Below, in pieces: positions 17,079 to 27,311 of a stretch of DNA of 64,000 nucleotides. Below the pieces are notes generated by a model. It was given only the letters and a program-made list of their open reading frames with translations, did not search any database and was not told where the DNA came from. The DNA lies in contig NZ_BFAZ01000009.1 of the NCBI RefSeq assembly GCF_003114815.1, positions 1,550,001 to 1,614,000 on the forward strand, written 5' to 3'. The DNA comes from Leptospira ellinghausenii. GTDB lineage: Bacteria; Spirochaetota; Leptospiria; Leptospirales; Leptospiraceae. Positions within the stretch are counted from its first letter, which is position 1. Every line of letters begins with the position of its first letter. The translations under genes were made by a program, and so were the position numbers.

Positions 17079-17642
17079 ATGTCCAATATCAACACACAAA
17101 TTCCAGACTTCACAACAGAAGCTTTCCACAACGGTGCTTTTAAAAAAATCAGTAAAAAAGACGTTCTCGGAAAGTGGTCTGTTTTCGTTTTTTATCCAGC
17201 TGACTTTACCTTTGTTTGCCCAACTGAACTTGGTGATGTAGCAGATCATTACGAAGAACTTCAAAAAATGGGTGTAGAAGTGTATTCTGTTTCTACAGAT
17301 ACTCACTTTGTTCACAAAGCATGGCATGAAGCAAGTGACACAATCAAAAAAATCAAATTCCCAATGTTAGGTGATGCCTCAGGAAAAATCACAAGAGGAT
17401 TCGGGGTTATGATTGAAGATGATGGTCAAGCACTCAGAGGGACATTTGTAGTGAACCCAGAAGGAGTCATCAAAACTGCTGAGATCCACGACTTAGGAAT
17501 CGGAAGATCAGCGGAAGAGTTGGTTCGAAAAGTACAAGCAGCTCAGTATGTTGCAAACAACGACGGCGAAGTTTGTCCTGCAAAGTGGAAACCAGGTAAT
17601 ACAACATTGAAACCAGGTCTTGACTTGGTAGGAAAAATCTAA
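17079..17642 (+). CDS. ahpC: alkyl hydroperoxide reductase subunit C (2-Cys peroxiredoxin)
   Basis: At 187 residues this is the normal AhpC length. The peroxidatic cysteine is Cys47 in DFTFVCPTE and the resolving cysteine is Cys166 in EVCPAKW. The family motif GEASGKI-like appears as GDASGKITRGFGV. It reduces hydrogen peroxide and organic peroxides and is recycled by AhpF, encoded 43 bases downstream. The ribosome site AAGGAGG is strong, in keeping with an abundant protein. Upstream are oxyR and an inverted repeat over the promoter, so peroxide control is likely. Confidence 0.97.
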   Translation: MSNINTQIPDFTTEAFHNGAFKKISKKDVLGKWSVFVFYPADFTFVCPTELGDVADHYEELQKMGVEVYSVSTDTHFVHKAWHEASDTIKKIKFPMLGDASGKITRGFGVMIEDDGQALRGTFVVNPEGVIKTAEIHDLGIGRSAEELVRKVQAAQYVANNDGEVCPAKWKPGNTTLKPGLDLVGKI

Positions 17643-17651
17643 ACAAAATTA

Positions 17652-17668
17652 GGCGGGTTTTACCCGCC
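17652..17668 (+). other. GC-rich hairpin between ahpC and ahpF
   Basis: GGCGGG (17652-17657) and CCCGCC (17663-17668) form a 6-bp stem with a TTTTA loop in otherwise AT-rich DNA. No T-run follows, and the ahpF ribosome site AGGAGG begins soon after. It is more likely an mRNA stabiliser or processing element that lets ahpC exceed ahpF than a true terminator. Confidence 0.5.
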
Positions 17669-17685
17669 AAAACTAGGAGGAAGTT

Positions 17686-19245
17686 ATGTTAGATGAATCA
17701 ACAAAACAACAGGTAAAACAATACTTTGAAAGAATTAAAAACCCGATAACAATTCACTTGTATTCCGGTGAACATGAAAAAAGGGAAGAACTTGTTAGTT
17801 TTCTAAATGATATTCTGTCATTGAGTCCGCTCATAAGTCTTGAAAACTCAAATGATTTATCTGATGGACTCCGGTTTTCCATTTTGTCGAACGGTAACCC
17901 AACAGGAATCCATTTTTCTGGAATCCCAATGGGCCACGAATTCACATCTTTTATTCTTGCGATCCTACAATCAGGTGGAAATCCGATCAAATTAGAAGAA
18001 GGGATTTTGTCCGCCGTATCAAGGTTAAATGGTGAATTTCGTTTTGAAACTTTTATATCACTTGATTGTCATAATTGTCCAGAGGTGGTACAAACCTTAA
18101 ATAGTTTTGCCTTGGTGAACTCTAACATTTCTCACAATATGATAGATGGTGCGATGTATCCAGATTTGGTAAAGGAAAGGAATATCCAAGGAGTTCCTGC
18201 TGTTTACTTAAATGGGGAACGTTTTTTAAGTGGAAAGGCAGAGGCATCTGTTATCTTTGATAAACTTTTGGAATTATATTCCATTCCTTCTGCAAATGAT
18301 TCGAACGAGGAAATGGAAAGTCCAAAACAAGTTTATGATGTGACCGTAATTGGTGGTGGTCCATCAGGAGTGACTGCTGCAGTTTACGCAGCAAGAAAAG
18401 GATTGAATACCCTTGTCATTGCAGATCGATTGGGTGGGCAAGTAAAGGATACATTGGGTATAGAAAATATCATATCTATTCCTTACACAACAGGTCCTGA
18501 ACTTACCAATGTGTTAGCTGACCAACTTGATAAAAATCAAATTAAGAAAAAAGAAAATGTACGAGTACAAAAAATTGAACCAGGGCAAATCAAAATCATT
18601 CATTTGAATACAGGGGAAAAAATCCATACTAAAACTATTATCCTTTCAACAGGTGCTAAGTGGAGAGAGCTAAATGTGCCTGGTGAAAAGGAGTATGTAG
18701 GCAAAGGAGTTGCATACTGTCCACATTGTGATGGTCCATTTTTTAAAGATAAAGATGTGGCTGTTGTTGGAGGGGGTAACTCTGGAGTGGAAGCAGCTCT
18801 TGATCTAAGTGGGATTGTGAAATCTGTCACTTTGGTTGAGTTTGGTGATAAATTAAATGCAGACAAAGTATTATTAGATAAAGTGGCTAGTTCACCCAAT
18901 ATAAAAACTCTAACGAAAGCACAAACAACAGAAATCCAAACTGGCGAAGATAAAGTGATAGGATTAACCTACAAAGATCGATCAACAGAAGAAATAGCAA
19001 CGATTCCTTTAGACGGTGTTTTTGTCCAAATTGGACTCGTACCAAACAGTGGTTTTGTGAAAGATATAGTTGCTACCAATCGATTTGGGGAAATTTTGGT
19101 CGATAAAAAATGTAAAACCAATGTGGATGGAATATTTGCTTGTGGAGATGTTACCAACACTCCCTACAAACAAATTATCATTGCAATGGGAGAGGGCGCA
19201 AAGGCAGCAATTAGTGCTTTTGAGTATCTTTTACACTCGGCCTGA
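17686..19245 (+). CDS. ahpF: alkyl hydroperoxide reductase subunit F
   Basis: A 519-residue flavoprotein of normal AhpF length. The N-terminal double-thioredoxin-fold domain (about 1-200) has the CHNC redox pair (Cys128/Cys131). The C-terminal thioredoxin-reductase part has an FAD site [14 protein letters not shown] (about 222), the CPHC pair (Cys345/Cys348), an NADH-binding [13 protein letters not shown] and the end motif IFACGDVTN. It passes electrons from NADH to AhpC. It begins 43 bases after ahpC behind AGGAGG. Its last 15 bases overlap the convergent hybrid kinase gene. Confidence 0.96.
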   Translation: MLDESTKQQVKQYFERIKNPITIHLYSGEHEKREELVSFLNDILSLSPLISLENSNDLSDGLRFSILSNGNPTGIHFSGIPMGHEFTSFILAILQSGGNPIKLEEGILSAVSRLNGEFRFETFISLDCHNCPEVVQTLNSFALVNSNISHNMIDGAMYPDLVKERNIQGVPAVYLNGERFLSGKAEASVIFDKLLELYSIPSANDSNEEMESPKQVYDVTVIGGGPSGVTAAVYAARKGLNTLVIADRLGGQVKDTLGIENIISIPYTTGPELTNVLADQLDKNQIKKKENVRVQKIEPGQIKIIHLNTGEKIHTKTIILSTGAKWRELNVPGEKEYVGKGVAYCPHCDGPFFKDKDVAVVGGGNSGVEAALDLSGIVKSVTLVEFGDKLNADKVLLDKVASSPNIKTLTKAQTTEIQTGEDKVIGLTYKDRSTEEIATIPLDGVFVQIGLVPNSGFVKDIVATNRFGEILVDKKCKTNVDGIFACGDVTNTPYKQIIIAMGEGAKAAISAFEYLLHSA

Positions 19246-21615
19246 AGTTAACCACTTTTCAACAGTTTCATAAAGGTAGGCGGCGGAAATTGGTTTGGTC
19301 AAAAAATCATCCATTCCAGATTCCATCGCCGAATCTTTTACAGAATAATACGCCCCGGCTGTTAAAGCAACAATTGAAGTTTTTTTGATCTGATCCTTTT
19401 CTAATTTTCTAATTTCAATTGTGGCAGTGTATCCGTCCATAATTGGCATTTGTAAGTCCATTATGATGAGGTCAGGTTTTTGGAATTGAAATTTTTCTAG
19501 TGCATCAACGCCATCTACTGCATAACGCAAACTAATGTTAGGATATTTATTTTGTAATAACTTTGATAATAATTTACGATTTAATTCATTGTCTTCCACA
19601 ATCAGAACATCATTTTGAAATTCTGGTTTTTGGACTTTGGTTATTTCATCATTTGTAAATGGTTTTTCTTGGAATATAGTTTTAGCAGTCTCACCGACGG
19701 ATTTTGATTCTAATTTTAATGTGAAACTAAACTTACTTCCTACATTTAATTCACTTTTAATGTTCAGTTTAGAATTCATTTTTAATAAGAGTTCATTTGT
19801 AATTGATAATCCAAGACCAGTGCCACCGTACTTTCGAGTAATGGATGTATCGGCTTGTGAAAAAGTATCAAAAAGTTTTGATTGCGAATTGATATCGATG
19901 CCAATTCCCGTATCAGCAACTTCAAATTCTATTGTTACAATATCCCCAATTTTTTCTTTTTGGAGGATCGAAATGTTCACAGAACCTTCATGGGTAAACT
20001 TGATAGCATTGCCAATTAAGTTAGATAGAATTTGACGTATGCGTAAAGGGTCTAACAAAATATAAGTTGGTAAATTTTCATCGATATTTAATTGTAATGC
20101 GATTCCTTTGGTAGCCGCGGAAATTTGAAATAAATCTACAGTAGATTGTGCTAAGTCCTTCAAATTTGTACTAATGGATTCGAATTCAATTTTGCCAGAG
20201 TCAATTTTAGAAAAATCTAAAATTTGATTTACTAACTCTAATAAACTTTTTCCTGATAAAAATATATTTTTTAGGTATTCTTTTTGTTCTTCTTGTAGAG
20301 GAGAATTGAGCAAGAGTTCAGTAAAACCAATGATTCCATTTAATGGGGTTCTAATTTCATGGCTCATATTTGCCAAAAAATTACCTTTTGCTAAATTCGC
20401 TGCTTCAGCTAATTCTTTTGCATGACGTAATGTATACTCTATTTTTTTTGTTTCCGTAAGGTCTGTATTCGAACCTAACATTCGTATCTTATTACCTGAG
20501 GCATCTCTTTGGATATAACATCTAGATAATACATGAACGTAATTCCCTTTACGTTTTTTCATTTGGAAGGTAAATTCAAATGTTTCTCTTTGTGAGGATA
20601 ATATATTCTCTAAAAATTCACTAACCCAACCTACATCGTCAGGATGAATCAAGCTTTGCCAATATCCTATAGGAACATTCTCAGGTTTATCATTATTGCC
20701 AAATTCTAACCACCATCTTCTGGAATATATCACCGTATTATTGATCAAATCCCAATCAAACCATCCATCGGAGCTAGCTTCTAAGATAAGTGAATATCTT
20801 TCATTGTACTCTTTTAATGCATTTTCTGCTAATTTTTGTTCGGTGATATCTTTACTGGCACCTACAATGTATTTAAATTTTCCATCAACTTCAACAGGTG
20901 TGAGTTCGGTGATCCATATTTTTGTTCCTGCAGGCATCGCAAAACTCTCTTCGTAAGAGATTGTTTTTTTGGCTTGGATTGCTCTTTTGAAATTATTAAT
21001 GACTACGTTTCCAACATCTTCCCCTAAAAGTTCACTGGGAGTTTTCCCTTGGATCATTGTCTGTGTGATCCCGGTTGATTTCTCATATGCTAAATTGATA
21101 CGGCGAATGATAAATTGTTCAGTATCCATCACTTCAATCAAAAACATGGAATCTTGAGTGCCATTAAAAATGATATTATTTTCGAATAATAGATGTTTGG
21201 CGTCAATTGATTCATCTTCAAATAATTTTTGTAAGGGAAGTAAGTCAGAAATATCTGAAACAATTCCATCAATTCTATACGATTCATTTAATGGATTGTG
21301 GATTAATCTTCCTCTGCATTCAATGTATTTGATTCGATTCTCTTGGGTTAAAATTCTAATTCGAAGACGGAATTTCTTATTTTTACGAATCGATTTTAAC
21401 GTGTGTTTGATTAAATTTCTGTCGTCCTTATAAATAAAATTTTGCCAAGATTGTTTGTTTTTCAAAAAAAACTCACTATCATAACCAGTGAGTGTCTTGA
21501 TGGAAGGACTTGTATAAAGAATTTCTAATTTTGGATATCCTATCGAAAAGACAATATCCTCAAAATCTGACAATATTTGGATTTCGAGGGAAGGATGAGT
21601 TGCCATACTTTCCAT
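19231..21615 (-). CDS. multi-PAS hybrid sensor histidine kinase
   Basis: A 794-residue soluble hybrid kinase without membrane segments. Three PAS-type domains occupy about residues 10-400. PAC-like phrases include IKYIECRGRLIHNP, KYIVGASKDITEQK and IRMLGSNTDLTETKK. HisKA follows with the phospho-acceptor in NMSHEIRTPLNG (about 417). The HATPase has NLIGNAIKFTHEG, DTGIGI and KYGGTGLGLSI. A C-terminal receiver (about 670-790) has Asp in LIIMDLQMPIMDG (about 718). No output domain or obvious partner regulator is adjacent. A second ATG lies three codons in (21606). It is convergent with ahpF and overlaps it by 15 bases. Confidence 0.92.
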   Translation of the reverse strand: MESMATHPSLEIQILSDFEDIVFSIGYPKLEILYTSPSIKTLTGYDSEFFLKNKQSWQNFIYKDDRNLIKHTLKSIRKNKKFRLRIRILTQENRIKYIECRGRLIHNPLNESYRIDGIVSDISDLLPLQKLFEDESIDAKHLLFENNIIFNGTQDSMFLIEVMDTEQFIIRRINLAYEKSTGITQTMIQGKTPSELLGEDVGNVVINNFKRAIQAKKTISYEESFAMPAGTKIWITELTPVEVDGKFKYIVGASKDITEQKLAENALKEYNERYSLILEASSDGWFDWDLINNTVIYSRRWWLEFGNNDKPENVPIGYWQSLIHPDDVGWVSEFLENILSSQRETFEFTFQMKKRKGNYVHVLSRCYIQRDASGNKIRMLGSNTDLTETKKIEYTLRHAKELAEAANLAKGNFLANMSHEIRTPLNGIIGFTELLLNSPLQEEQKEYLKNIFLSGKSLLELVNQILDFSKIDSGKIEFESISTNLKDLAQSTVDLFQISAATKGIALQLNIDENLPTYILLDPLRIRQILSNLIGNAIKFTHEGSVNISILQKEKIGDIVTIEFEVADTGIGIDINSQSKLFDTFSQADTSITRKYGGTGLGLSITNELLLKMNSKLNIKSELNVGSKFSFTLKLESKSVGETAKTIFQEKPFTNDEITKVQKPEFQNDVLIVEDNELNRKLLSKLLQNKYPNISLRYAVDGVDALEKFQFQKPDLIIMDLQMPIMDGYTATIEIRKLEKDQIKKTSIVALTAGAYYSVKDSAMESGMDDFLTKPISAAYLYETVEKWLTSGRV

Positions 21616-21660
21616 AGGACGAAAAAAAATTCGGGAAATATATTGTTTTTACAAACTGTA

Positions 21661-22095
21661 CTATTGTTTTTGGAGGAGAAAAGGTAAGGCGAGTGACGGG
21701 GCAAATTTTGGATAACTCATACCTAATAATTTACCATCACTTAAAACTCGAAATTCATCCACAACAAATGGCCAAGGAAAAGGAGCTTCATTTGTGTAAC
21801 GCAAAAATAAAGAAGTTTGGCCATCAATAGGTGATTTTTCCAAGGATACCACCATCGTGTATTTTTCTTGGAATATTTTATCTCCAGATTTTAAGAACAG
21901 GTTTGTTGCTGTTTCATTCCCTCGGAACATCTTCCCCCACCAATTTCGAAAATGCAAATATTGTAGTCCAGTTTTGGAAGTCCATTGAAACCATTTTGGA
22001 CCTAACCATTGGATTTGAAAGTTTCCAGAAGGAATAGTAGATGGTGCATTTAAAGAAAGATATTGTTTTTTGTAAGCAAATAGTGACATCACCAT
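21661..22095 (-). CDS. hypothetical protein
   Basis: A 144-residue protein with no signal peptide or membrane helix. It is rich in Trp and Phe (WLGPKWFQW, FRNWWGKMF) and has strand-like segments ending in DGKLLGMSYPKF. I recognise no family. ATG 22095 and ATG 22089 are both possible starts. It ends 45 bases before the hybrid kinase gene and may be co-transcribed with it. Confidence 0.6.
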   Translation of the reverse strand: MVMSLFAYKKQYLSLNAPSTIPSGNFQIQWLGPKWFQWTSKTGLQYLHFRNWWGKMFRGNETATNLFLKSGDKIFQEKYTMVVSLEKSPIDGQTSLFLRYTNEAPFPWPFVVDEFRVLSDGKLLGMSYPKFAPSLALPFLLQKQ

Positions 22096-22241
22096 TAATC
22101 CAAATTAACAATTTCGAAAGCATAGCGAATTTCAGGATAACAGGAAAAAAAATTGGAAAGAAATTCTCGTTCATTCAGGAAAGACTTGGCAATTCTAACC
22201 AACAATCGTAGAACAGAGAACATTCGGTTTTTGGAGATTGT

Positions 22242-25200
22242 ATGCGTAAGATAATACTATGGTTTTCGATGTTGTTTTTTTTGGTTTCTTGCCAATCAAT
22301 AGGTGGAGTTTTTAAATCGATCAAACGCACAATTTTCCCAAGTAGTTGCCGCTTAGAAGTTAAATTAGATACAACGGATTTAAAATATTTAGATAATTTA
22401 TGGGATTATAAAATTTTCGTTTCGGAAGACACTGAATTTTCGGATTTAGTGGAAGCAGTTACCATTACTCCAAAACCAACGATTGAATCAAATTTTGGAT
22501 CTTCTTTTATTAGCCGTGAATTCTCATTAGATCATTGGAATTTCGATGAAAATGTCGAATACCAAATCACAATTTCTAAATTTTATGCAACTAACGATTG
22601 TTTCCTAGAAAATCCTGTTAGTTTTACATTGCCGAAGATGATTCGTAGACCTTCATTTTCCTTATTCAATGAAAATATATTTGAATCGAACTTAAACAAA
22701 GTGTTACCAATCGCCATTGCCAATGTCCCAGAATTTGAAGTTAGATCAGCAACAATCACCGTCCCTATTTTGGTCAATGCGATTGCAAGTCTAGGAAGTG
22801 GTTATTATAGTTATGATAAAGAGTTGAGTTGGAAAAATTCTACATGGAAATCAGGCGAAAAAGTTAATTCATACAGAAACCAAGGAATGGACATCGATTC
22901 ATATTTTGGTTCCAAACCGAATAGCAAAGGTTGGCTTGCTTTAGAATTAGGTGCTACCGTTGTTGATGAAAGTAATGATGAACGATACAAAACAGAAAGT
23001 ATATTTTTACAATCTACAAATTTAGGAATTACCACAAAGGAAGATCCTAATAAACTACATGTTTGGATCCACACATTATCCAATGCAGTACCTGTAGCAA
23101 ATACAAATATCAGTTTATATGTCAAAGGGAGTTTAAAAGGAAATTGTAAAACAGACCAAGATGGTTATTGTACTGTTCCTGCCATTGCCAATAATAAACT
23201 AATGGAATATTCTGTATTGATTGCAGAAGAACCAACGGGAGACAAAGCATTTCTACATTTTAACCAAACACATATTGATGGATATTCCGAATACCATTCT
23301 GATGATCACATCAAAGGAAAAATATACTTTGACCGAAAGTTATACCGTCCTGGTGATCGAGTGGAAATCAAAGGTTATCTTACAGATCGAAAAAATGGAA
23401 CATTAGTGCCATTTGCGTCTAAATCTGTGAATGTAAAAATTAGAGATTCACGGGGTAAAGAAGTCTCAAATCAGAATACAACTACTACTTCACAAGGTGG
23501 TGTTGTTTCCAGTTATGTTGTTTCAGATGATGCAGGTTTAGGGCATTATTCGGTGTCCATCTCGATCCAAGGTGATAATAATTCAGTTACATATGATACC
23601 TTTCAAGTAGAAGAGTTTCGCCCAGTGAATTTTATGGTAAACGTTTCTCTTGCGAAACTTGCCAAAAAAAATGAAAATATCAAAGGAACAGTAGAAGGTA
23701 AATACATGTTTGGTGCTCCTATGGCAGGGGCCAAAGTCAGTTATTCAGTATTAAAACGAAATCGTTTTGTTTCGTTTGAAAAATTTCCAAGTTTTGATTT
23801 CTCTGAGACATCGTATGACTATGAAGATGAGTATAGTGATGGAAATTCAGATTATGTAACAGGATCAGAAGGTGTATTAGATAACCAAGGAAATTATAAA
23901 CTTGATATTCCAATCAAATCTTTGACTCGTAAATTTGTTACAGATGGAGAAGAAATCGAAATTGCAGATCCCTTTCATTTAGTGGTGGAATCATCGGTTT
24001 TTGATGTAGATGGAAAAACAGTTACAAAATCAGCTAACATTCCATACCAACCATCTGCAACATATGTTGGATTAAAATGTAATGATCGTTACCAGTCTTT
24101 AGACAAACCTTTTCAGTTTACTACTATTGCAGTAGATGCAAATGGAAAAGCCGTATCTGGTGAAGATCTAAAAGCATACATTATCTATAATGATTGGACT
24201 TCTGTTTTATCTCAAGGAATAGGAAAGTATTTCTTCAGAAGTAACCAACTAACAAAAAAAGTTGTAGAAGTGAAAAAATTCACTTCGAAATCAGAAGGAG
24301 TCAGTTTTGATTATCGAACAAAAGATCCTGGTAGTTATACAATCTTAGTTCTGAATAAAGACAAAGTTTTTTCGCGAGTCGACTTTTATGCGTATCAAAA
24401 AGAATCCTATTACACTTGGGACTTCCGCGGAGACGATTCGATTGAATTACGTTCTGATAAAAATGAATATAAAATAGGGGATAAGGCAAAAATTTTAATC
24501 AAATCTCCACTTCAGAATGCTCGTGTGATTGTCACAGTAGAAAGAGATTCCATTTATTTTAAAAAATCATTTTTAATGAAGGGAAACAGTGCCCCAATTG
24601 AAATTCCAATCGAAGATATTTATCTTCCCAATGTTGAGGTAAATGTGGTATTACTTTCTGGAAGGCTGAGTGCTCCAGATGGGTTATCTGGTGAGGATAT
24701 AAAAGAATTCAACGAACAAGACTTAGGTGCACCAAAGGCAAAGACTGGCTCGATCACTTTAAAAGTAGATTTGGGTACCAAAATTGCACCTGTTACAGTT
24801 AGTACAGATAAACCTGAATACCAACCAAGAGAACAAGTAAAATTAGCTATCAAAACTACTCCAGGTGCAGAATTAACAATTTCAGTCGCTGATAGGGGAG
24901 TATTGGATTTAGTTGGATATAGTTTCCAGTCACCAATTCAGATTTTCTATCAATATTGGTACAATGTAATCAAAACATTTGAACTTCGTTCGATGATCAT
25001 CAAACACTATTTATATGCAAATAAGGGAGACAGCCCTGGTGGAGATTATGGCGAAGATTCGGGAGGTGGTTTTTCTGCTGATTCTGAGTCTGGGGCAAGA
25101 AAAGATTTTCGACTTACCGCTTATTGGAATCCAGTTGTCATCGCAGATCAAAATGGGGAAGCAAATTTAAATTTTACTCTTCCCGATAATTTAACAACAT

Positions 25201-27311
25201 TTAGGGTAATGGTAGCATCTGCTTCCAATGGAAAGTATGGTGTGACCAATTCTGAATTTTTGGTAAAAAAGAATTTAGTATTACAAAAATCGGTAGCAAG
25301 GTTTATACGCGTTGGCGATAGTTTGGAGTTAGGTGGGAGTATCACTAACAATACTAAAGTAAATGGTAAGTTTAAATATAAAATTGAGTCAAAGTTTTTA
25401 AATGATGAAAGAAAGTGGTCTTTAATCGAACTGAATGCCGGACAAACAAAAGAAGTTCTAAAAACATTTCAAATTTCAGAATCACAATTCATCAAACTCA
25501 AACAAAACAAACCAAATGAAGACATTCAGCTTACGTATCAAATTTCGGTAGAACCAGAGAATGAAGGGAATTTTCTTTCATTCAAAAAATCAGACTTATC
25601 TGATTCCTTACTTGTTACTTTGCCGATCAAAGAGTTTGATCCAGTTACGTCTGTTCAATTTACAGGTTATACAGATTCCGAGTTTAAAACATCGATTCCA
25701 TTTCCTAATAAAGATTCAATTTTATTGAATAAAGGATCACTGGATATTCGTATCTCTGGGACTGCTCTCACAGCACTTAAATCTGCCTTTGATTTTTATG
25801 AATCAAATCCATATTTTTGTATGGAACAAAGAACTTCTGCGTATCTACTTTCACTAAGTTCTGGTGAACTATTAAGGGAATTCCAATACAAAGCACCTTC
25901 AAAAGATTCGTATGACTTCAATCAAATTGAAAAATTGTTTTTGGATGAAATGTCAGAATTTCAAACCTATAATGGCGGTTTTAAATTATGGAAAAGTTAC
26001 GGTCGAAGTGGGTATCCTTACTTAACAGCTTATGTGATTTCTGTCATGCAATTGGGAAAGGAGAAAGGCAAACGAACAAATTTGATTGCTTACCAATCGG
26101 GAATCAAGTTTTTAGAAAGTTATATTAAAAGTCCAACAGAGACTTCAATCGATTCTTACCAAACTTTAAGTTTAATCTATTCTGTTTTTGTAAAAGACAA
26201 AAAAGATGTAAGTTCCTTAGAAAAAACACTCATTGATCATTTTGAAGAATTAAATCCAAAATCACGTGGGATCTTCTTAACTGCCTATGCAGATTTTCAT
26301 AAGATCGATTCGTATCTTTCGGATCCAACTTTCAAAAAGCTATATGAAGATTTTGTAAGTTATATCGAATATGATAAAGAATTATTCATTGTAAAACCTA
26401 TGAAGAAAAATCCTGACGAATATTTTTATTATTCGTATTACAATACATCTTCTGTTCTCGGAAATTATTTACGATTACTCTTACGTGTTGATTCGAAAAA
26501 TCCGAGAATGGTCCAACTCGTAAATGCAATTATGATGGATCGTAATAGAAGTTTTTGGACTGACAGTCATAGTGTTGGAACCATTGCTTTAGCATTGTCT
26601 GAATATCGGAATCGATTTGAAGCAACGAAGAGTGAAACTGAGGGAGAAGTTGTTTTTGGAGAAAAAACAATTATAGACGAATCGTTTTCTCCGACTTCTG
26701 ATTCTATTTTCAAAGAAGAAATTTCATTTGATCGTTTATTTGATGGAAATTCTGTTTCTACAAAACCAATTTCATTTAAACGAACAAGTGCAGAAGGAAG
26801 ATTGTATTTTCAAACACGATTGATGTATGTTCCTGTGAAAGAGACAACACAGGAGAAATTTAATGGATTAGAAATCAAAAAAACAATGTATCGCATTGAT
26901 GGAAGAGATTCTGATGGAAATCCAATATTAAAAGAAGTTTCAAACTTACAAAGAGGTTCCACGTATTTAATCAAACTCAAAATATTGAGTAAAAAAGACC
27001 AAGCATTTGTAATCGTTATCGATCCAATTCCGAGTCATACCGAGATTGTGAATACAGCCTTTTTGACAGAAAAATCATCCGATGCAGAGGATGCGGAAGT
27101 TACAGAATCTAGTTATGGTCAGTACATTGAGTATCGAGATGATCGAGTGATATTCTCAGATGATTTTTTACGCAAAGGAGAGTCGGAATACAAATACATT
27201 CTGAGACCTGTTGCGAAAGGAAATTCAATACTCCCGGCATCAAAAACATTTTTGATGTACCATCCACAGTTTTACGGTAATACTAGTTCACTTCGGGTAA
27301 AAGTGGAGTGA
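22242..27311 (+). CDS. bacterial alpha-2-macroglobulin-family lipoprotein
   Basis: A 1689-residue lipoprotein (signal MRKIILWFSMLFFLVSC). MG-like beta domains fill the N-terminal two thirds; one carries YFDRKLYRPGDRVEIKGYL and a central block has RLTAYWNPVV and LPDNLTTFRVMVAS. The thioester motif CMEQ is at Cys1193 in PYFCMEQRTSAYLL, followed by the alpha-helical thioester domain. Bacterial homologues trap attacking proteases in the periplasm, bound covalently through the thioester. They are usually encoded with PBP1C, as here, where the GTGA overlap couples the two genes. An intact thioester makes this the protease-trapping (YfhM-like) type rather than the cysteine-less type. Confidence 0.93.
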   Translation: MRKIILWFSMLFFLVSCQSIGGVFKSIKRTIFPSSCRLEVKLDTTDLKYLDNLWDYKIFVSEDTEFSDLVEAVTITPKPTIESNFGSSFISREFSLDHWNFDENVEYQITISKFYATNDCFLENPVSFTLPKMIRRPSFSLFNENIFESNLNKVLPIAIANVPEFEVRSATITVPILVNAIASLGSGYYSYDKELSWKNSTWKSGEKVNSYRNQGMDIDSYFGSKPNSKGWLALELGATVVDESNDERYKTESIFLQSTNLGITTKEDPNKLHVWIHTLSNAVPVANTNISLYVKGSLKGNCKTDQDGYCTVPAIANNKLMEYSVLIAEEPTGDKAFLHFNQTHIDGYSEYHSDDHIKGKIYFDRKLYRPGDRVEIKGYLTDRKNGTLVPFASKSVNVKIRDSRGKEVSNQNTTTTSQGGVVSSYVVSDDAGLGHYSVSISIQGDNNSVTYDTFQVEEFRPVNFMVNVSLAKLAKKNENIKGTVEGKYMFGAPMAGAKVSYSVLKRNRFVSFEKFPSFDFSETSYDYEDEYSDGNSDYVTGSEGVLDNQGNYKLDIPIKSLTRKFVTDGEEIEIADPFHLVVESSVFDVDGKTVTKSANIPYQPSATYVGLKCNDRYQSLDKPFQFTTIAVDANGKAVSGEDLKAYIIYNDWTSVLSQGIGKYFFRSNQLTKKVVEVKKFTSKSEGVSFDYRTKDPGSYTILVLNKDKVFSRVDFYAYQKESYYTWDFRGDDSIELRSDKNEYKIGDKAKILIKSPLQNARVIVTVERDSIYFKKSFLMKGNSAPIEIPIEDIYLPNVEVNVVLLSGRLSAPDGLSGEDIKEFNEQDLGAPKAKTGSITLKVDLGTKIAPVTVSTDKPEYQPREQVKLAIKTTPGAELTISVADRGVLDLVGYSFQSPIQIFYQYWYNVIKTFELRSMIIKHYLYANKGDSPGGDYGEDSGGGFSADSESGARKDFRLTAYWNPVVIADQNGEANLNFTLPDNLTTFRVMVASASNGKYGVTNSEFLVKKNLVLQKSVARFIRVGDSLELGGSITNNTKVNGKFKYKIESKFLNDERKWSLIELNAGQTKEVLKTFQISESQFIKLKQNKPNEDIQLTYQISVEPENEGNFLSFKKSDLSDSLLVTLPIKEFDPVTSVQFTGYTDSEFKTSIPFPNKDSILLNKGSLDIRISGTALTALKSAFDFYESNPYFCMEQRTSAYLLSLSSGELLREFQYKAPSKDSYDFNQIEKLFLDEMSEFQTYNGGFKLWKSYGRSGYPYLTAYVISVMQLGKEKGKRTNLIAYQSGIKFLESYIKSPTETSIDSYQTLSLIYSVFVKDKKDVSSLEKTLIDHFEELNPKSRGIFLTAYADFHKIDSYLSDPTFKKLYEDFVSYIEYDKELFIVKPMKKNPDEYFYYSYYNTSSVLGNYLRLLLRVDSKNPRMVQLVNAIMMDRNRSFWTDSHSVGTIALALSEYRNRFEATKSETEGEVVFGEKTIIDESFSPTSDSIFKEEISFDRLFDGNSVSTKPISFKRTSAEGRLYFQTRLMYVPVKETTQEKFNGLEIKKTMYRIDGRDSDGNPILKEVSNLQRGSTYLIKLKILSKKDQAFVIVIDPIPSHTEIVNTAFLTEKSSDAEDAEVTESSYGQYIEYRDDRVIFSDDFLRKGESEYKYILRPVAKGNSILPASKTFLMYHPQFYGNTSSLRVKVE

